Below are positions 26,472-35,482 of a DNA stretch of 64,000 nucleotides, piece by piece. The DNA comes from Photobacterium gaetbulicola Gung47 (GTDB taxonomy: Bacteria > Pseudomonadota > Gammaproteobacteria > Enterobacterales > Vibrionaceae). Below the pieces are notes generated by a model. It ran no database searches, was not told the origin of the DNA, and saw only the letters and a program-made list of their open reading frames with translations. The position numbers and the translations under genes are program-made. Every line of letters starts with the position of its first letter. Position 1 is the stretch's first letter. The stretch covers positions 1,488,001 to 1,552,000 of the forward strand of contig CP005973.1 of assembly GCA_000940995.1 (NCBI GenBank). The letters are read 5' to 3'.

Positions 26472-27575
26472 ATGAAAATAAACAAGCGACAAGCCAAAAC
26501 CCTCAATGAGGCAATCACCCAATGGGAGAAAGACGAGCGGATCAATGCTGATACCGCCAAGTCACTGCGCAACAGCTATGAGGTCGTTGGCTTTGACTGG
26601 AAACTGCTAGCCGTCTACTCATTCTGGATCGCCATCACCTGCTTTGTTATCTCTATCGGTGTACTGTTGGCAGACGACTATCTGATGGCATTGCTGGCAA
26701 CCCTGATAGATACGCCAGCCAGCGTCCTGTCGGTCATCAGTGCGGTATTGGCTGCGGGATCGTTCGCCTTTGGGGTAAAACGCCGTCGTCGCTATCCAGA
26801 AAAATACTTCAGCAATGAAGCCATGTATTTCTTTGGCGTATTGTGGACTGCAGTATCCGTTGGGTTCCTGCGGGAAACCGCATGGTTTACCGAAACCCAT
26901 GTTGCTTTCTTTTTATTGGCCCTGACACTTATCTACGGCGTGATTGGTTTTCGCCTCTCCAGCATGTTGGTTTGGATTTTTGCCCTCCTCAGCTTCGCCG
27001 CTTGGGGTTTAGAGCAAACGAGCTACTTTGCCGAGCCTTCTGCCTACTTTTTGGGGCTTAATATGGCATGGCGCCTTGTCGTGATCGGCTTGCTGGTACT
27101 GGCTACGGCCTGGTGGTTCGGACGTCAAAAAATGGCCGGGACAACCATTTCAGCAAACCAGGGAAGTTCAACTACACCTCTCCATAAATTTGCCTATTTG
27201 CAAGAGCCTACCCGATTCATCGGACTGTTCTATTTGATGTTTGCACTCTGGCTGGTGTCACTGGTCGGCAACCATACCAATGCTGCAACGTGGTCGAAGG
27301 TTTCTCAGGTCTCGTTCTTGCCTTGGGCCCTGCTATCCGGCCTAGTATGCCTGGGCTTGCTCTATCACGGCATCAAGCATGCCGACAAGCTGACCCGCAG
27401 CTTTGGGATCATCTTCTTGCTGATTAATCTCTATACGCGCTACTTTGAATACTTCTGGGATGCGATGCACAAAACCGTATTTTTCGCGCTTTTGGCACTG
27501 AGTTTCTGGCTCATCGGCACTAAAGCAGAAAAATTATGGCAGTTGAGCCATATCAAGGAAAACGAAGAAGCATAG
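26472..27575 (+). CDS. DUF2157 inner-membrane protein
   Basis: Membrane protein of 367 residues from ATG 26472. The cytosolic N-terminal helix-rich part (LNEAITQWEKDERINADTA) matches DUF2157 openings, and about eight to ten membrane segments follow. The alternative ATG at 26451 lies in the T tract of the preceding terminator and seems less likely; neither has a good ribosome-binding site. The role of DUF2157 is unknown. CreA follows 82 nt later on the same strand. Confidence 0.85.
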   Translation: MKINKRQAKTLNEAITQWEKDERINADTAKSLRNSYEVVGFDWKLLAVYSFWIAITCFVISIGVLLADDYLMALLATLIDTPASVLSVISAVLAAGSFAFGVKRRRRYPEKYFSNEAMYFFGVLWTAVSVGFLRETAWFTETHVAFFLLALTLIYGVIGFRLSSMLVWIFALLSFAAWGLEQTSYFAEPSAYFLGLNMAWRLVVIGLLVLATAWWFGRQKMAGTTISANQGSSTTPLHKFAYLQEPTRFIGLFYLMFALWLVSLVGNHTNAATWSKVSQVSFLPWALLSGLVCLGLLYHGIKHADKLTRSFGIIFLLINLYTRYFEYFWDAMHKTVFFALLALSFWLIGTKAEKLWQLSHIKENEEA

Positions 27576-27657
27576 GTAGGCGTTGGCAGCAAGATAGGGA
27601 TTAGAAATGAGCGCCAAGTTGCTGCTATCATGGTGGAAAAATGTTGGAGAAAAAACA

Positions 27658-28134
27658 ATGAAATCAAAACTACTGCTTGCGGGGCTGCTTGCCGTAACCA
27701 CGGCGCTGAGCGGTTGCTCTGATGATGAAGTCGGTGACGTCAGCCTAGGTATGTTCACCATGAAGGATATCAAAATCGGGCACCTAAAAGATGACGTGGT
27801 AACAGGTGTTACCTGCCATATCGCATCGATTGAGGCCAATTTGAGCCTTGCCGATCCAAGTGACAGCTCTATTTCTTGTCGCCAGACGGGTGACATTACC
27901 CCAGAGATGATCGCACAAATAGACAAGTCCAAATCGGGTGAAGTGGTCTTCAAAAAATCCAAAAGCATTTTCTTCAAGACCATGAAAGTAAGGCGTATTT
28001 ATGATGCCGAAAATCAGACCCTTCTGTATGTGTCATATACCACCAAAGAAACAGAGGGCAGCTTCAAGCACAGTCTTTCTACCGTGCCACTATGGGGAAC
28101 CAAGGCGTATCGAGCTCCATCACCGGCTGAATAA
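27658..28134 (+). CDS. creA: CreA family lipoprotein
   Basis: Protein of 158 residues resembling E. coli CreA over its whole length. Shared blocks are TCHIASIEAN (CreA has TCYVS), GEVVFKKSKSIFFKTMKVRRIYD cut into shorter matches, and LSTVPLW near the end. Unlike E. coli CreA it starts with a lipoprotein signal with lipobox LSGC, so it should be membrane-anchored. TTGGAGA precedes the ATG at 27658; an upstream start at 27607 would bury the signal. Function of CreA is not known. Confidence 0.88.
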   Translation: MKSKLLLAGLLAVTTALSGCSDDEVGDVSLGMFTMKDIKIGHLKDDVVTGVTCHIASIEANLSLADPSDSSISCRQTGDITPEMIAQIDKSKSGEVVFKKSKSIFFKTMKVRRIYDAENQTLLYVSYTTKETEGSFKHSLSTVPLWGTKAYRAPSPAE

Positions 28135-28162
28135 CTCTCACCTATAGCAGGACAGAACATAG

Positions 28163-28190
28163 AGGGGAAGATACAACGTTCCCCTTTTCT
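28163..28190 (+). terminator. Rho-independent terminator
   Basis: AGGGGAA/TTCCCCT stem (28163-28169 and 28179-28185) followed by a T-rich tract (TTTCTTTTCC). It ends the creA transcript. Confidence 0.8.
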
Positions 28191-28429
28191 TTTCCTTCTA
28201 CACAATGACCGTCTGCTGCGTTTCCGCCCTTGCAAAATCGGGCAAATCCACCCCAAACTGACCAACCGGACAAATAATAATATGCGCTGGCAGTCACCAT
28301 AAATTATCCCAGTCCGTGCATTTTAGAAGCACTTCATAAAATCTGACACATGATACGACACATGCAGCTAACTGCCACCAACCAGCTGTTAAAATTGATA
28401 ATTCAAAAAACATCGAAAAAGGAATTAAG

Positions 28430-29266
28430 ATGAATTATTTATCAAAAAGTATCGCCATTACCTTAACGGCATTACTCATTACAGCTTGTGGCGGTGGCGG
28501 AAGTGGAGAAAGCAAAGGCTCAAACAATAATAACAGCTCAGAAAATACTGGCAGTATCGTCACCCTCCCGGCAACGTCGCAAGATATATCTTCAAGTAGC
28601 GGTCATAACACGAGCAAGTTGAATTTCAATACCAACATCATTGTTGACAGCCGCGACAACTCGGTTAGTGCAACCACCAAGATTTACAATTACGCCGATC
28701 ATCAGACAGGGCTGCGTGTTGATCAAAGCGATAGTATTGCGATATTTGCTGATGGCCAAGCTGTCACGCTCAGTGAATATTTCTCTATAGATATGGGTAC
28801 CCAATATCATTTCACACTGCCCATCAATGCCAGCAGTTATGAATTCCAATACACTCGAAATGGTACGATTGTCGCCCAAGGCAGCTTAGACTCCCTACCT
28901 CAAGCTTTTGGTGTATCTGGGACTGTTAACGGTGATGATATTTCCATCTCACTCCATAAGAACGCCGACCATACCTACGAGTACCTCCTAGAAAGCCTAA
29001 CTTGCCAATACAATATTGACGATATGACAGCAGTAGTACGGAATATCCATTCTCGCAATGGTGAAGGGGTATTAACTGGCGATTACAACAAGAAGATCAG
29101 CACCCTTTTTGACACGACCCTTGACAGTTTGCAATCAGAGTTCGGCACTTGCACGGTTGAGGTTGATTTTTCTTCTGAGTCGAACAGCATAAACCGTGTA
29201 CTTTCTAGCAAAAATATTTCAATTTTTTCCTTTTCTACTCAACTAGCCGTACTTAAGTTGTTCTGA
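28430..29266 (+). CDS. Lipoprotein of unknown function next to intron insertion
   Basis: Protein of 278 residues with lipobox ITAC at about 17-20, followed by a Gly/Ser/Asn-rich linker (about 21-40). The remaining chain is beta-rich, with two late cysteines (LTCQYN and GTCTVE). AAAGGAAT precedes the ATG. I do not recognise the family. Its stop codon is 3 nt before the boundary of a group II intron on the other strand, and its likely terminator hairpin is now about 1.9 kb away at 31165-31192. The last codons may therefore be original and only the 3' untranslated region disturbed. Confidence 0.78.
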   Translation: MNYLSKSIAITLTALLITACGGGGSGESKGSNNNNSSENTGSIVTLPATSQDISSSSGHNTSKLNFNTNIIVDSRDNSVSATTKIYNYADHQTGLRVDQSDSIAIFADGQAVTLSEYFSIDMGTQYHFTLPINASSYEFQYTRNGTIVAQGSLDSLPQAFGVSGTVNGDDISISLHKNADHTYEYLLESLTCQYNIDDMTAVVRNIHSRNGEGVLTGDYNKKISTLFDTTLDSLQSEFGTCTVEVDFSSESNSINRVLSSKNISIFSFSTQLAVLKLF

Positions 29267-29269
29267 CAA

Positions 29270-31159
29270 ATCGAGTAGGAGGAGGCCTCACGGCCTCCGT
29301 CCTCTCACACCACCGTACAAGCGTGGGTCGCATACGGCGGTTCCGAATATATTTTCAGTGACTCATACCCATCTCTCAATGAGTACATGCCCATCTCCTT
29401 GAACCATTTAACTGGCATGGCCTGATTGAGCTGCGGCGATAAAGCCAGATGCCACCATCCTTTCTCTGACATCGCTAGCTTCCAAGCATTGCGCTCGTTT
29501 ACGCCTTCTTGGCGTAACCATGTCGCTATGCTGTGTCTGCGTTTTCGCTGCTTGAGTCGGTAGCACCGTAAGCGCCGTCTTATCCATTCATCCAAGCGCT
29601 GCATCGCGCTTTTCCGCATGGCGAGCTTGAAGTAGTGTTGCCAACCTCTTAGATATTGAGTTAGTTCGACTATTACTGTCTTCAACTCTCGTCCTCGATT
29701 CCGCTTCGTATTTGACGCACTCGCTTCTTCATGTGAGTTTGTGCTGTCTTCGAGATATGGGATACTTCCATCTCGTTGGAAGCGATGGCCTAAGTAAGTC
29801 CGCTCTGTCACTCTTGTTGCCGCACTCTTCTCCCGGTTGACCGTGAGTTTCAGTTTCTGCTCCAAGAACTCCGTTATCGAGGCTTTTACTCGATTTGCGG
29901 CTTCCTCACTGTGCACGTAGATTTGGCAGTCGTCTGCATATCGGCAGAACTTATGCCCTCTTCGTTCAAGCTCTTTATCCAACTCATCTAATACGATATT
30001 TGATAGCAGCGGAGATAATGGGCCACCCTGTGGTGTCCCTCGTTGCCTCTGCTCGACTAACCCGTTTCGCATTATGCCTGCCTGTAGGTATGACCTGATC
30101 AGCTTCAGTACCCGTTTATCTGTGATATCTTTCGATAGCCTGTGCATCAGCCTATCGTGGTTCACGGTATCGAAGTATTTCGCTAGGTCAACATCGACTA
30201 CATAACCCCGCCCCTCCCTCGATGTAGTGGCTTGCTGCCGCCAGAGCATGGTGGGCACTACGGTTGGGCCTGAACCCGTAACTGCTGTTGGAGAACTTAG
30301 GTTCGTAGATATCTGTCAGGACTGATGTGATGGCCTGTTGGACAATCCTATCAAGTACCGTTGGGATACCTAGCTGCCTCACTCCCCCACTAGGTTTAGG
30401 GATTTCTACACCCAAGACGGGTTGGGGTTGATAGCTACCGTCCAGAAGGCTCTGGCGGAGCGCTTGCCCATTGGAAGACTGCCGAAGCACCGAGATAGTG
30501 GCTGCTATGTCGAGTTTATCAACCCCAGCACATCCCTTGTTCTTCTTTACTCTTCTCAGGGCTTGGTTCAGATTCGTTGATGAACAGATCTGCTCCATCA
30601 ACTGAGTTGAGGTCACCAAGACTCGTCCTCCTGTCTACGCCAAACATGCTTGTCATTCTTCGTAGCCATGAGCGTCACTTGCGGTGTTGCCCATTGGTAC
30701 GTAGAGATATTGTTCATCTTGCTATGACTCCACATGATTGAGTGTCTAGTGACTGCTTCTTGATATATTCAGTTCCGGCCTTCCCTTGGGTTGTACTTCC
30801 CCAAGGTACTATGCCTTCTGCTGACTTCTTATTAACCGTCACGCAGCATCACTGCTGCACTAGTCTCGTCCGAGACAGCTAATAAGATCTCCCGAGGTAA
30901 GACGTTGTTCTTTCACTTGGTTGTGCCTGATTTACCCGTACACACTTCCCGTCGAGGCATTGGGCTATTCTATATATGGCTAGGTTACCCAAGTTGTACT
31001 GGCCTACTATCAGATTTCTGTTCGTCACAACCAAGTTTTGCCGTTTGCTTCCTTCAGATCCCACCTCACGGTGGACACCCTTGCATAGGCTAACGGTTCT
31101 CGCTCGACTGAGCCCGTAGAGGACTTTCACCTCCTAGAACAACGCCATGCTCGGCGCAC
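29270..31159 (-). mobile_element. Group II intron with reverse transcriptase ORF
   Basis: The 5' end reads GTGCGCC on the minus strand (G at 31159), followed by the usual domain I start with GGAGGTGAAAGTCCTC. The 3' end has a domain V-like hairpin (about 29303-29338, arms AACCGCCGTATGCG and TACGGTGGTG) and a domain VI-like GGAGGCC/GGCCTCC hairpin with a bulged A, ending CTACTCGAT. The reverse transcriptase lies in domain IV. The insertion point is 5 nt after an 11-bp hairpin on the intron strand, as expected for the terminator-targeting group IIC class. Boundaries are good to one or two bases. Confidence 0.88.
29305..30619 (-). pseudogene. Group II intron reverse transcriptase/maturase, frameshifted
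   Basis: Two overlapping frames together make one intron-encoded protein of about 438 residues. The N-terminal part (30619-30188) has RVKKNKGCAGVDKLD and GVRQLGIPTVLDRIVQQAI. The C-terminal part (in frame from about 30230 to 29305) has GYVVDVDLAKYFDTVNHD, QRGTPQGGPLSPLLSN, the catalytic FCRYADD box and a GIIM maturase domain. Reading passes from one to the other if one base is removed from the run of four C at 30211-30214 (plus strand). The last 13 codons overlap domain V. The break is before the YADD box, so the enzyme is probably inactive unless the base is a sequencing error. Confidence 0.88.
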
Positions 31160-31164
31160 CATAA

Positions 31165-31192
31165 AGAAGCCATTTTATTTTAAATGGCTTCT
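31165..31192. terminator. Hairpin at the intron 5' exon, original terminator of the lipoprotein gene
   Basis: Perfect 11-bp stem AGAAGCCATTT/AAATGGCTTCT (31165-31175 and 31182-31192) with a 6-nt loop. On the minus strand it is followed by TTATG and then the intron. Before insertion this hairpin would have started about 8 nt after the lipoprotein stop codon. Confidence 0.7.
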
Positions 31193-31458
31193 AATAAAAA
31201 CCATATGGCTTCCCCAGCACAAGCCATTATTTACTTTTAATTCCATTACTGCCGCCTATCTTTCAATCATTAGAGATAATAAACGATTCAATCCATTTCA
31301 CGATGTAACAATCAATTAAGCCAAATAACAAACATTAAAAATCTGAAAACAAATAAAATTTACACAAACAATAATTATCGCAGATCAATAATTAACCAAG
31401 ATTAATTCATATAAAGTAACCGCCATAAAAATTAATTCACCTAAAAAGGAAGCTCAAT

Positions 31459-32091
31459 ATGAAAAACACAATTATTGCTCTTGGTGTATCGGCAGCACTT
31501 TCCCTCCCGGCAATTGCCAACGATAATGAAAGCACAATTATTGATGGTATGGACTTTGGCCCGCTCGCCCAACTGGTAGGGACTTGGATTTCCGCCGAAG
31601 CCGGTGGTGTTGATATTGCCCCGGCACAAAAGGAGTTAGATGTTGCAGCAGGCTCACCAGCGGTAACGCCCTTCTACGAAACCATCACCTTTGAAGTCGC
31701 CGCAGATGCAACCAATGCCAGTGACCAGTACCTCGTTGCGCTATATTACAAACAGGAAGTCTTCCGTAAGGCCGACGATTCCAAATTCCATGATCAGCGC
31801 GGTTACTTTATCTATGATAAAGCCAACCAGAAAGTCTATAACTCATTTTGTGTACCAAGAAATACCTGTGTCACGGCAGAAGGAGCAGCCGGTAATCAAA
31901 TGACCTTGATTGCCTCAGAACGTGGTATCGCAGAATCAGACTACATGGCAAAAAATGCAACTACGACCGACTTTACCATGAGTATTCAAATTGAAGATGA
32001 CAAGATGACCTATTCTCAGACCACATTGTTAGATATTTATGGTCAGTCGGTTTCTCACACAGACTCAAGTATTTTGGTGAAAGTCGAATAA
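31459..32091 (+). CDS. Secreted heme-binding-barrel-like (nitrobindin/FABP-like) protein
   Basis: Exported protein of 210 residues with signal peptide MKNTIIALGVSAALSLPAIA. The mature part carries the barrel pattern LAQLVGTWISAEAGGVDIAP, PFYETITFEVA, and RGYFIYDKANQKVYNSFCVP with a disulfide-capable Cys pair (FCVPRNTC). This resembles heme-binding beta-barrel domain proteins, in which a GxWxGxG-type motif is usual; here the motif is only partial. Ligand binding is inference. AAAAAGGAAG precedes the ATG. Confidence 0.72.
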   Translation: MKNTIIALGVSAALSLPAIANDNESTIIDGMDFGPLAQLVGTWISAEAGGVDIAPAQKELDVAAGSPAVTPFYETITFEVAADATNASDQYLVALYYKQEVFRKADDSKFHDQRGYFIYDKANQKVYNSFCVPRNTCVTAEGAAGNQMTLIASERGIAESDYMAKNATTTDFTMSIQIEDDKMTYSQTTLLDIYGQSVSHTDSSILVKVE

Positions 32092-32151
32092 CATCGAAAT
32101 ACCACCAACACCTTAACGGTTATATTGAACCTTATATTAAGGGCCAAAGAA

Positions 32152-32184
32152 GAAGAGCGATACTGACGCTCAGTATCACTCTTC
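32152..32184. terminator. Hairpin between convergent genes
   Basis: 14-nt arms GAAGAGCGATACTG and CAGTATCACTCTTC with one mismatch (32152-32165 and 32171-32184). No strong T tract on either side, but it lies exactly between convergent stops and is probably a shared terminator. Confidence 0.55.
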
Positions 32185-32187
32185 ACC

Positions 32188-33354
32188 TTATCTAGCTACC
32201 GGAAGCTTATTTTCTCGCTTAACTTTTAGCATCAGTCTGGCGGCAATAACTCCGTAGACCACAGCCTGCCCCCAAAGCTGTCCCCATAAGGGCAAGACTT
32301 GATTAAAATCGGCTCCCATTTGGTTTATCCGCAGAAAAGCATTGATCGCCGGGGTAGATGGAGCCAGTTGGGCCAGCAATGAGATAGGCGCAGGGATCAT
32401 TTCAACCGGCCAAATAAAGCCAGTCGAAAACACTAGCGGTAATGAGCTTAGCAATACGACCACCGTTGCCAACTCGCGCCGGGGGATCAATTGCCCCAAA
32501 ATCATGCCCAGGAAGATCACCGCAAGCAAAAATGGCAGGGTTAGCAAAGCCAGATCCGTTATCGATGCCAACCGGCTGATATGGTAATAGCTGAAGCTAA
32601 ACCCAAAGTAATACATAACCAATGGCAGGTAGATCAGGCTAAACACGATCCCCCTGACCAATACCACCCGCCTTGCGGGGTAATGCACCCAGTAGCCAAT
32701 TTTTCCTGCGCGCAAGTACTCATTCTGGCCTCCGCCCAGTAACCCTACAGCGATCAGTAACGTTTGGTGAAGGATCAACACAAAGACCGCCGGCACGACG
32801 TAATTCACGTAGCCCATCGTCGGGTTAAATACTGGCTGGGCATTGAGCTTAACCGCCGTGTAACGCTCGGCGGCCAATGCCATGTCACTGCCAGTCATCA
32901 CCATTCTGGCAACTTTCACCTCTGCACCAAGGGTCCCTGCGACTGTCGCGAGCCCTTCTGCAATAGTGCCGTACACCAGAAAATAAGCGGCATCACCGCC
33001 GTAGGCCAAGGTCGGGCTTTTGCCAAGCAACACATCCCGCTGGAAATCTTTCGGGATCACCAGCACCCCTTGTACTTTGCCCTGATTGACCATTGCCTTG
33101 GCGGCATCAATTGACTCCGCCCGTGCAGTAATCATAACCTGGGGAGTCGCATCGACCATCCGCTCGAGTTTGCGCCCTAATTCAGACTGATCCAAGTTGA
33201 CCACCACGATTTGCTGCTGCCGCGGCAACTGGTGGATATAGGGTAGCGGATAGAGAAACGAGTAAATCAACACCCCGCCAAACACCGTGAATAAAATCGA
33301 GGGGTTAGAGAAAATGGCCTTGAACTCAAACTTAAACAATGAACGCCAACTCAT
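32188..33354 (-). CDS. ABC-2 type permease (export), second copy
   Basis: Membrane protein of 388 residues with the ABC2_membrane_3/YhhJ-YbhR layout: one N-terminal helix, a large periplasmic domain (VVVNLDQSELGRKLERMVD), then five or so helices near the C-terminus. It is the last gene of a four-gene export operon and overlaps the upstream permease gene by 4 nt. It is expected to form the inner-membrane channel with the neighbouring permease. No ATPase gene is present in the operon. Confidence 0.9.
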   Translation of the reverse strand: MSWRSLFKFEFKAIFSNPSILFTVFGGVLIYSFLYPLPYIHQLPRQQQIVVVNLDQSELGRKLERMVDATPQVMITARAESIDAAKAMVNQGKVQGVLVIPKDFQRDVLLGKSPTLAYGGDAAYFLVYGTIAEGLATVAGTLGAEVKVARMVMTGSDMALAAERYTAVKLNAQPVFNPTMGYVNYVVPAVFVLILHQTLLIAVGLLGGGQNEYLRAGKIGYWVHYPARRVVLVRGIVFSLIYLPLVMYYFGFSFSYYHISRLASITDLALLTLPFLLAVIFLGMILGQLIPRRELATVVVLLSSLPLVFSTGFIWPVEMIPAPISLLAQLAPSTPAINAFLRINQMGADFNQVLPLWGQLWGQAVVYGVIAARLMLKVKRENKLPVAR

Positions 33355-34496
33355 ACGCCCCCCTCTTGTCTCTTACTCAATTGGCTTACCCGCCAAGCCG
33401 CCAGCAGCCAAGTAAACAAAAATGCCGTTAAGCTCAGTATCTGCGGCACAGCCCAAGCGATGCCCACACCATGGTTTACCTGATGCAACTGGACATCGAG
33501 ATAATGGGTAACGGGTAGCATTGCCCGCCAGACCAGGGCAAAACTCGGCATGTCCGTAGCCGGAAAGGTGACACCGACAAAAGCAAAGGCCGGTGCGGTA
33601 AAGCCAGCCGCCAAGCTCATTGCTTTGGTTGCGTCGAGGGTAAACAAGTAGAACAGGCACGCAACACCCTGGCAAGCCAAGATCATCAACAACTGTGCCA
33701 GCGATAAAATCCACCACTGACCATGCATCGGCCAATCCAGCACACCATACATAGTGGCGAGAAAAATGCTGCCTTGGATAAAAAACAACAAGGTATAAGG
33801 CATCAGTTTGGCGATTAAGTGGCGCTGGGGGTTGGTCTCCAGCCACCTGTTGAGGCCACTTCTGCGCTGCTCGGCCGACAAGGCAATAATGGTGGTGATC
33901 ACTATTGCAATTTGCCAAATCGCCGGGATAGTTGCCGAAACCAGGAATTGGCCGTAGTGGCTGTTGGCATTGTACAGCGGCGTGATCTGGCTTCGAACAG
34001 GGACGGCTTGGCCCAATGCCTGCTGGGGCACTCGGCTACCCGCGACCATATTCCTCAAGGTGTCAATTTGCGCGTTGAGGGTTCCATGTGCCAGGGTGAC
34101 TGCCGAGTTCACCAACTTGCCAATAAGCACGAACTGGCTGTTATAAAACACCGTTGCCGTTGGTGATTTACCCAGTTTGGTATCCTGCTCCAAGTTCGCA
34201 GGGATCACCACCAGGGCGTAAATGTCCCCTCCCCTCAAGGCATGGCTGCCTTCCGCAACGGAGGCATAGGCATTGGACACGGCCAAGGTCGGGTTAGCAT
34301 CATAGTAACGCACCAGCTGGCGCGACAGTTGGCTGTGGTCCAAATCAACCACGCCAATAGGCAAATCTCTGGCAATGCCCGCAGAGAATATGCCCCAAAT
34401 GACTGCGAACAGCGCCAGGGGCAGCCATGTTGTCAGCGACAGCAGCCAGCGCTCTTCCCGGATCAGCCGCCATTCACGGGCGAGTTGTCTGTTCAT
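33351..34496 (-). CDS. ABC-2 type permease (export), first copy
   Basis: Membrane protein of 381 residues, same domain plan as the next gene: N-terminal helix, periplasmic segment with GVVDLDHSQLSRQLVRYYDA, and a C-terminal bundle of helices. The shared V-D-x-D-x-S-x-L-x-R motif shows that the two permeases are homologous and probably act as a heterodimer. It overlaps both neighbours by 4 nt (ATGA/GTGA type), indicating tight coupling. Confidence 0.9.
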   Translation of the reverse strand: MNRQLAREWRLIREERWLLSLTTWLPLALFAVIWGIFSAGIARDLPIGVVDLDHSQLSRQLVRYYDANPTLAVSNAYASVAEGSHALRGGDIYALVVIPANLEQDTKLGKSPTATVFYNSQFVLIGKLVNSAVTLAHGTLNAQIDTLRNMVAGSRVPQQALGQAVPVRSQITPLYNANSHYGQFLVSATIPAIWQIAIVITTIIALSAEQRRSGLNRWLETNPQRHLIAKLMPYTLLFFIQGSIFLATMYGVLDWPMHGQWWILSLAQLLMILACQGVACLFYLFTLDATKAMSLAAGFTAPAFAFVGVTFPATDMPSFALVWRAMLPVTHYLDVQLHQVNHGVGIAWAVPQILSLTAFLFTWLLAAWRVSQLSKRQEGGV

Positions 34497-35482
34497 TTAC
34501 TTGCAATCACACTCATGCCGACACGCAGCCCAGCCACCGGCTCAACAGGGCGCGCTTCCACTTCGAACGTGCGCATATCAAACCCCTGAGCGGCATCCGT
34601 TGTACGCCAGGTGGCAAAATCCCCCATCACCGCAACATGTGTCACCTTGAAGGTATAGTCCTTGTCACCAAGAGCCGGCACGGTTGCCGCAAACTCACTG
34701 CCTTGCTGGAAATACTTCAAATTGTCTTCACGAACATTGAATACCGCCCAGGCGTCATCCATATCCACAACGCTCACCACCGGGAACCCTTGAGGGGCCA
34801 GCTCGCCTTCGTGCAGCAACACTTGGCTCACTTCGCCGTCAAACCAGCTAGAGATCTGGGTATCTGCCGCGTAGGCTTCTACTTCCGCTACCGCACCAGC
34901 CGCCATCCTGACCTTTTCGGCCGCCGCGCGTTTTGTTTCTACCCGCGCTCCTTCTTTGGCCATAGTGTACATCTGGTAGGCCGCTTGCTCGGTGTAGCGG
35001 GCGGCTTGCCACTGGGTATAGGCTTCATCGCGTTTCTGCTCTGCCATCACCCCCTCGTTGAAGAGGTTATCAACTCGACGGTAGGTTTTCGCCATCAAGC
35101 TGGCCGCCGCTTTGGCTTTTTGCCATTGGTCCCGCGCTGCAGCGATTTCCTGGGATCGTGCTCCGTGCTCTGCCTGTTGGGACATTGCATCGGCCGCCTG
35201 TTCACCGGCACGGGCCTGCTCGAGTTTGGCATCAATTTCCGGGCTCGAGAGCGTGAAGATCAAATCTCCTTTCGCAACCTTATCGCCTTTGCGCACCAGC
35301 ACTTGCTCGATACGTCCCGGCACCTTGGATGAAATATTGTAATGCTGGGCTTCGATTTGCCCCTGCATACGGATAGGGGCCGGCTGATAGGCCAGCCAAA
35401 ACTGATAACCTAGCCAGCCAACCACTGCGGTACCTGTTACTACAGTGGCGATCAACGTCGCGCGTGATTTGCCGTTTCTCAT
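34493..35482 (-). CDS. HlyD-family periplasmic adaptor
   Basis: Membrane fusion protein of 329 residues. An N-terminal anchor (ATLIATVVTGTAVVGWLGYQ) is followed by the biotinyl-lipoyl-like domain (HYNISSKVPGRIEQVLVRKG), a long helical hairpin (about 70-180) and the barrel domain (WFDGEVSQVLLHEGELAPQG). It should bridge the ABC-2 permeases and the TolC-like protein. Similar proteins are E. coli YhiI and YbhG. It overlaps both neighbours by 4 nt. Confidence 0.93.
   Translation of the reverse strand: MRNGKSRATLIATVVTGTAVVGWLGYQFWLAYQPAPIRMQGQIEAQHYNISSKVPGRIEQVLVRKGDKVAKGDLIFTLSSPEIDAKLEQARAGEQAADAMSQQAEHGARSQEIAAARDQWQKAKAAASLMAKTYRRVDNLFNEGVMAEQKRDEAYTQWQAARYTEQAAYQMYTMAKEGARVETKRAAAEKVRMAAGAVAEVEAYAADTQISSWFDGEVSQVLLHEGELAPQGFPVVSVVDMDDAWAVFNVREDNLKYFQQGSEFAATVPALGDKDYTFKVTHVAVMGDFATWRTTDAAQGFDMRTFEVEARPVEPVAGLRVGMSVIASK

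Noticed and set aside
30620..31159. Short frames upstream of the reverse transcriptase
   Set aside because: They lie in the ribozyme domains I-III of the group II intron, which are structured RNA, not protein.
34427..35332. Long open frame (301 codons) on the plus strand
   Set aside because: It lies fully antisense to the HlyD adaptor gene, whose motifs are clear; its product is composed of His/Arg/Cys-rich low-quality sequence without domain signs.
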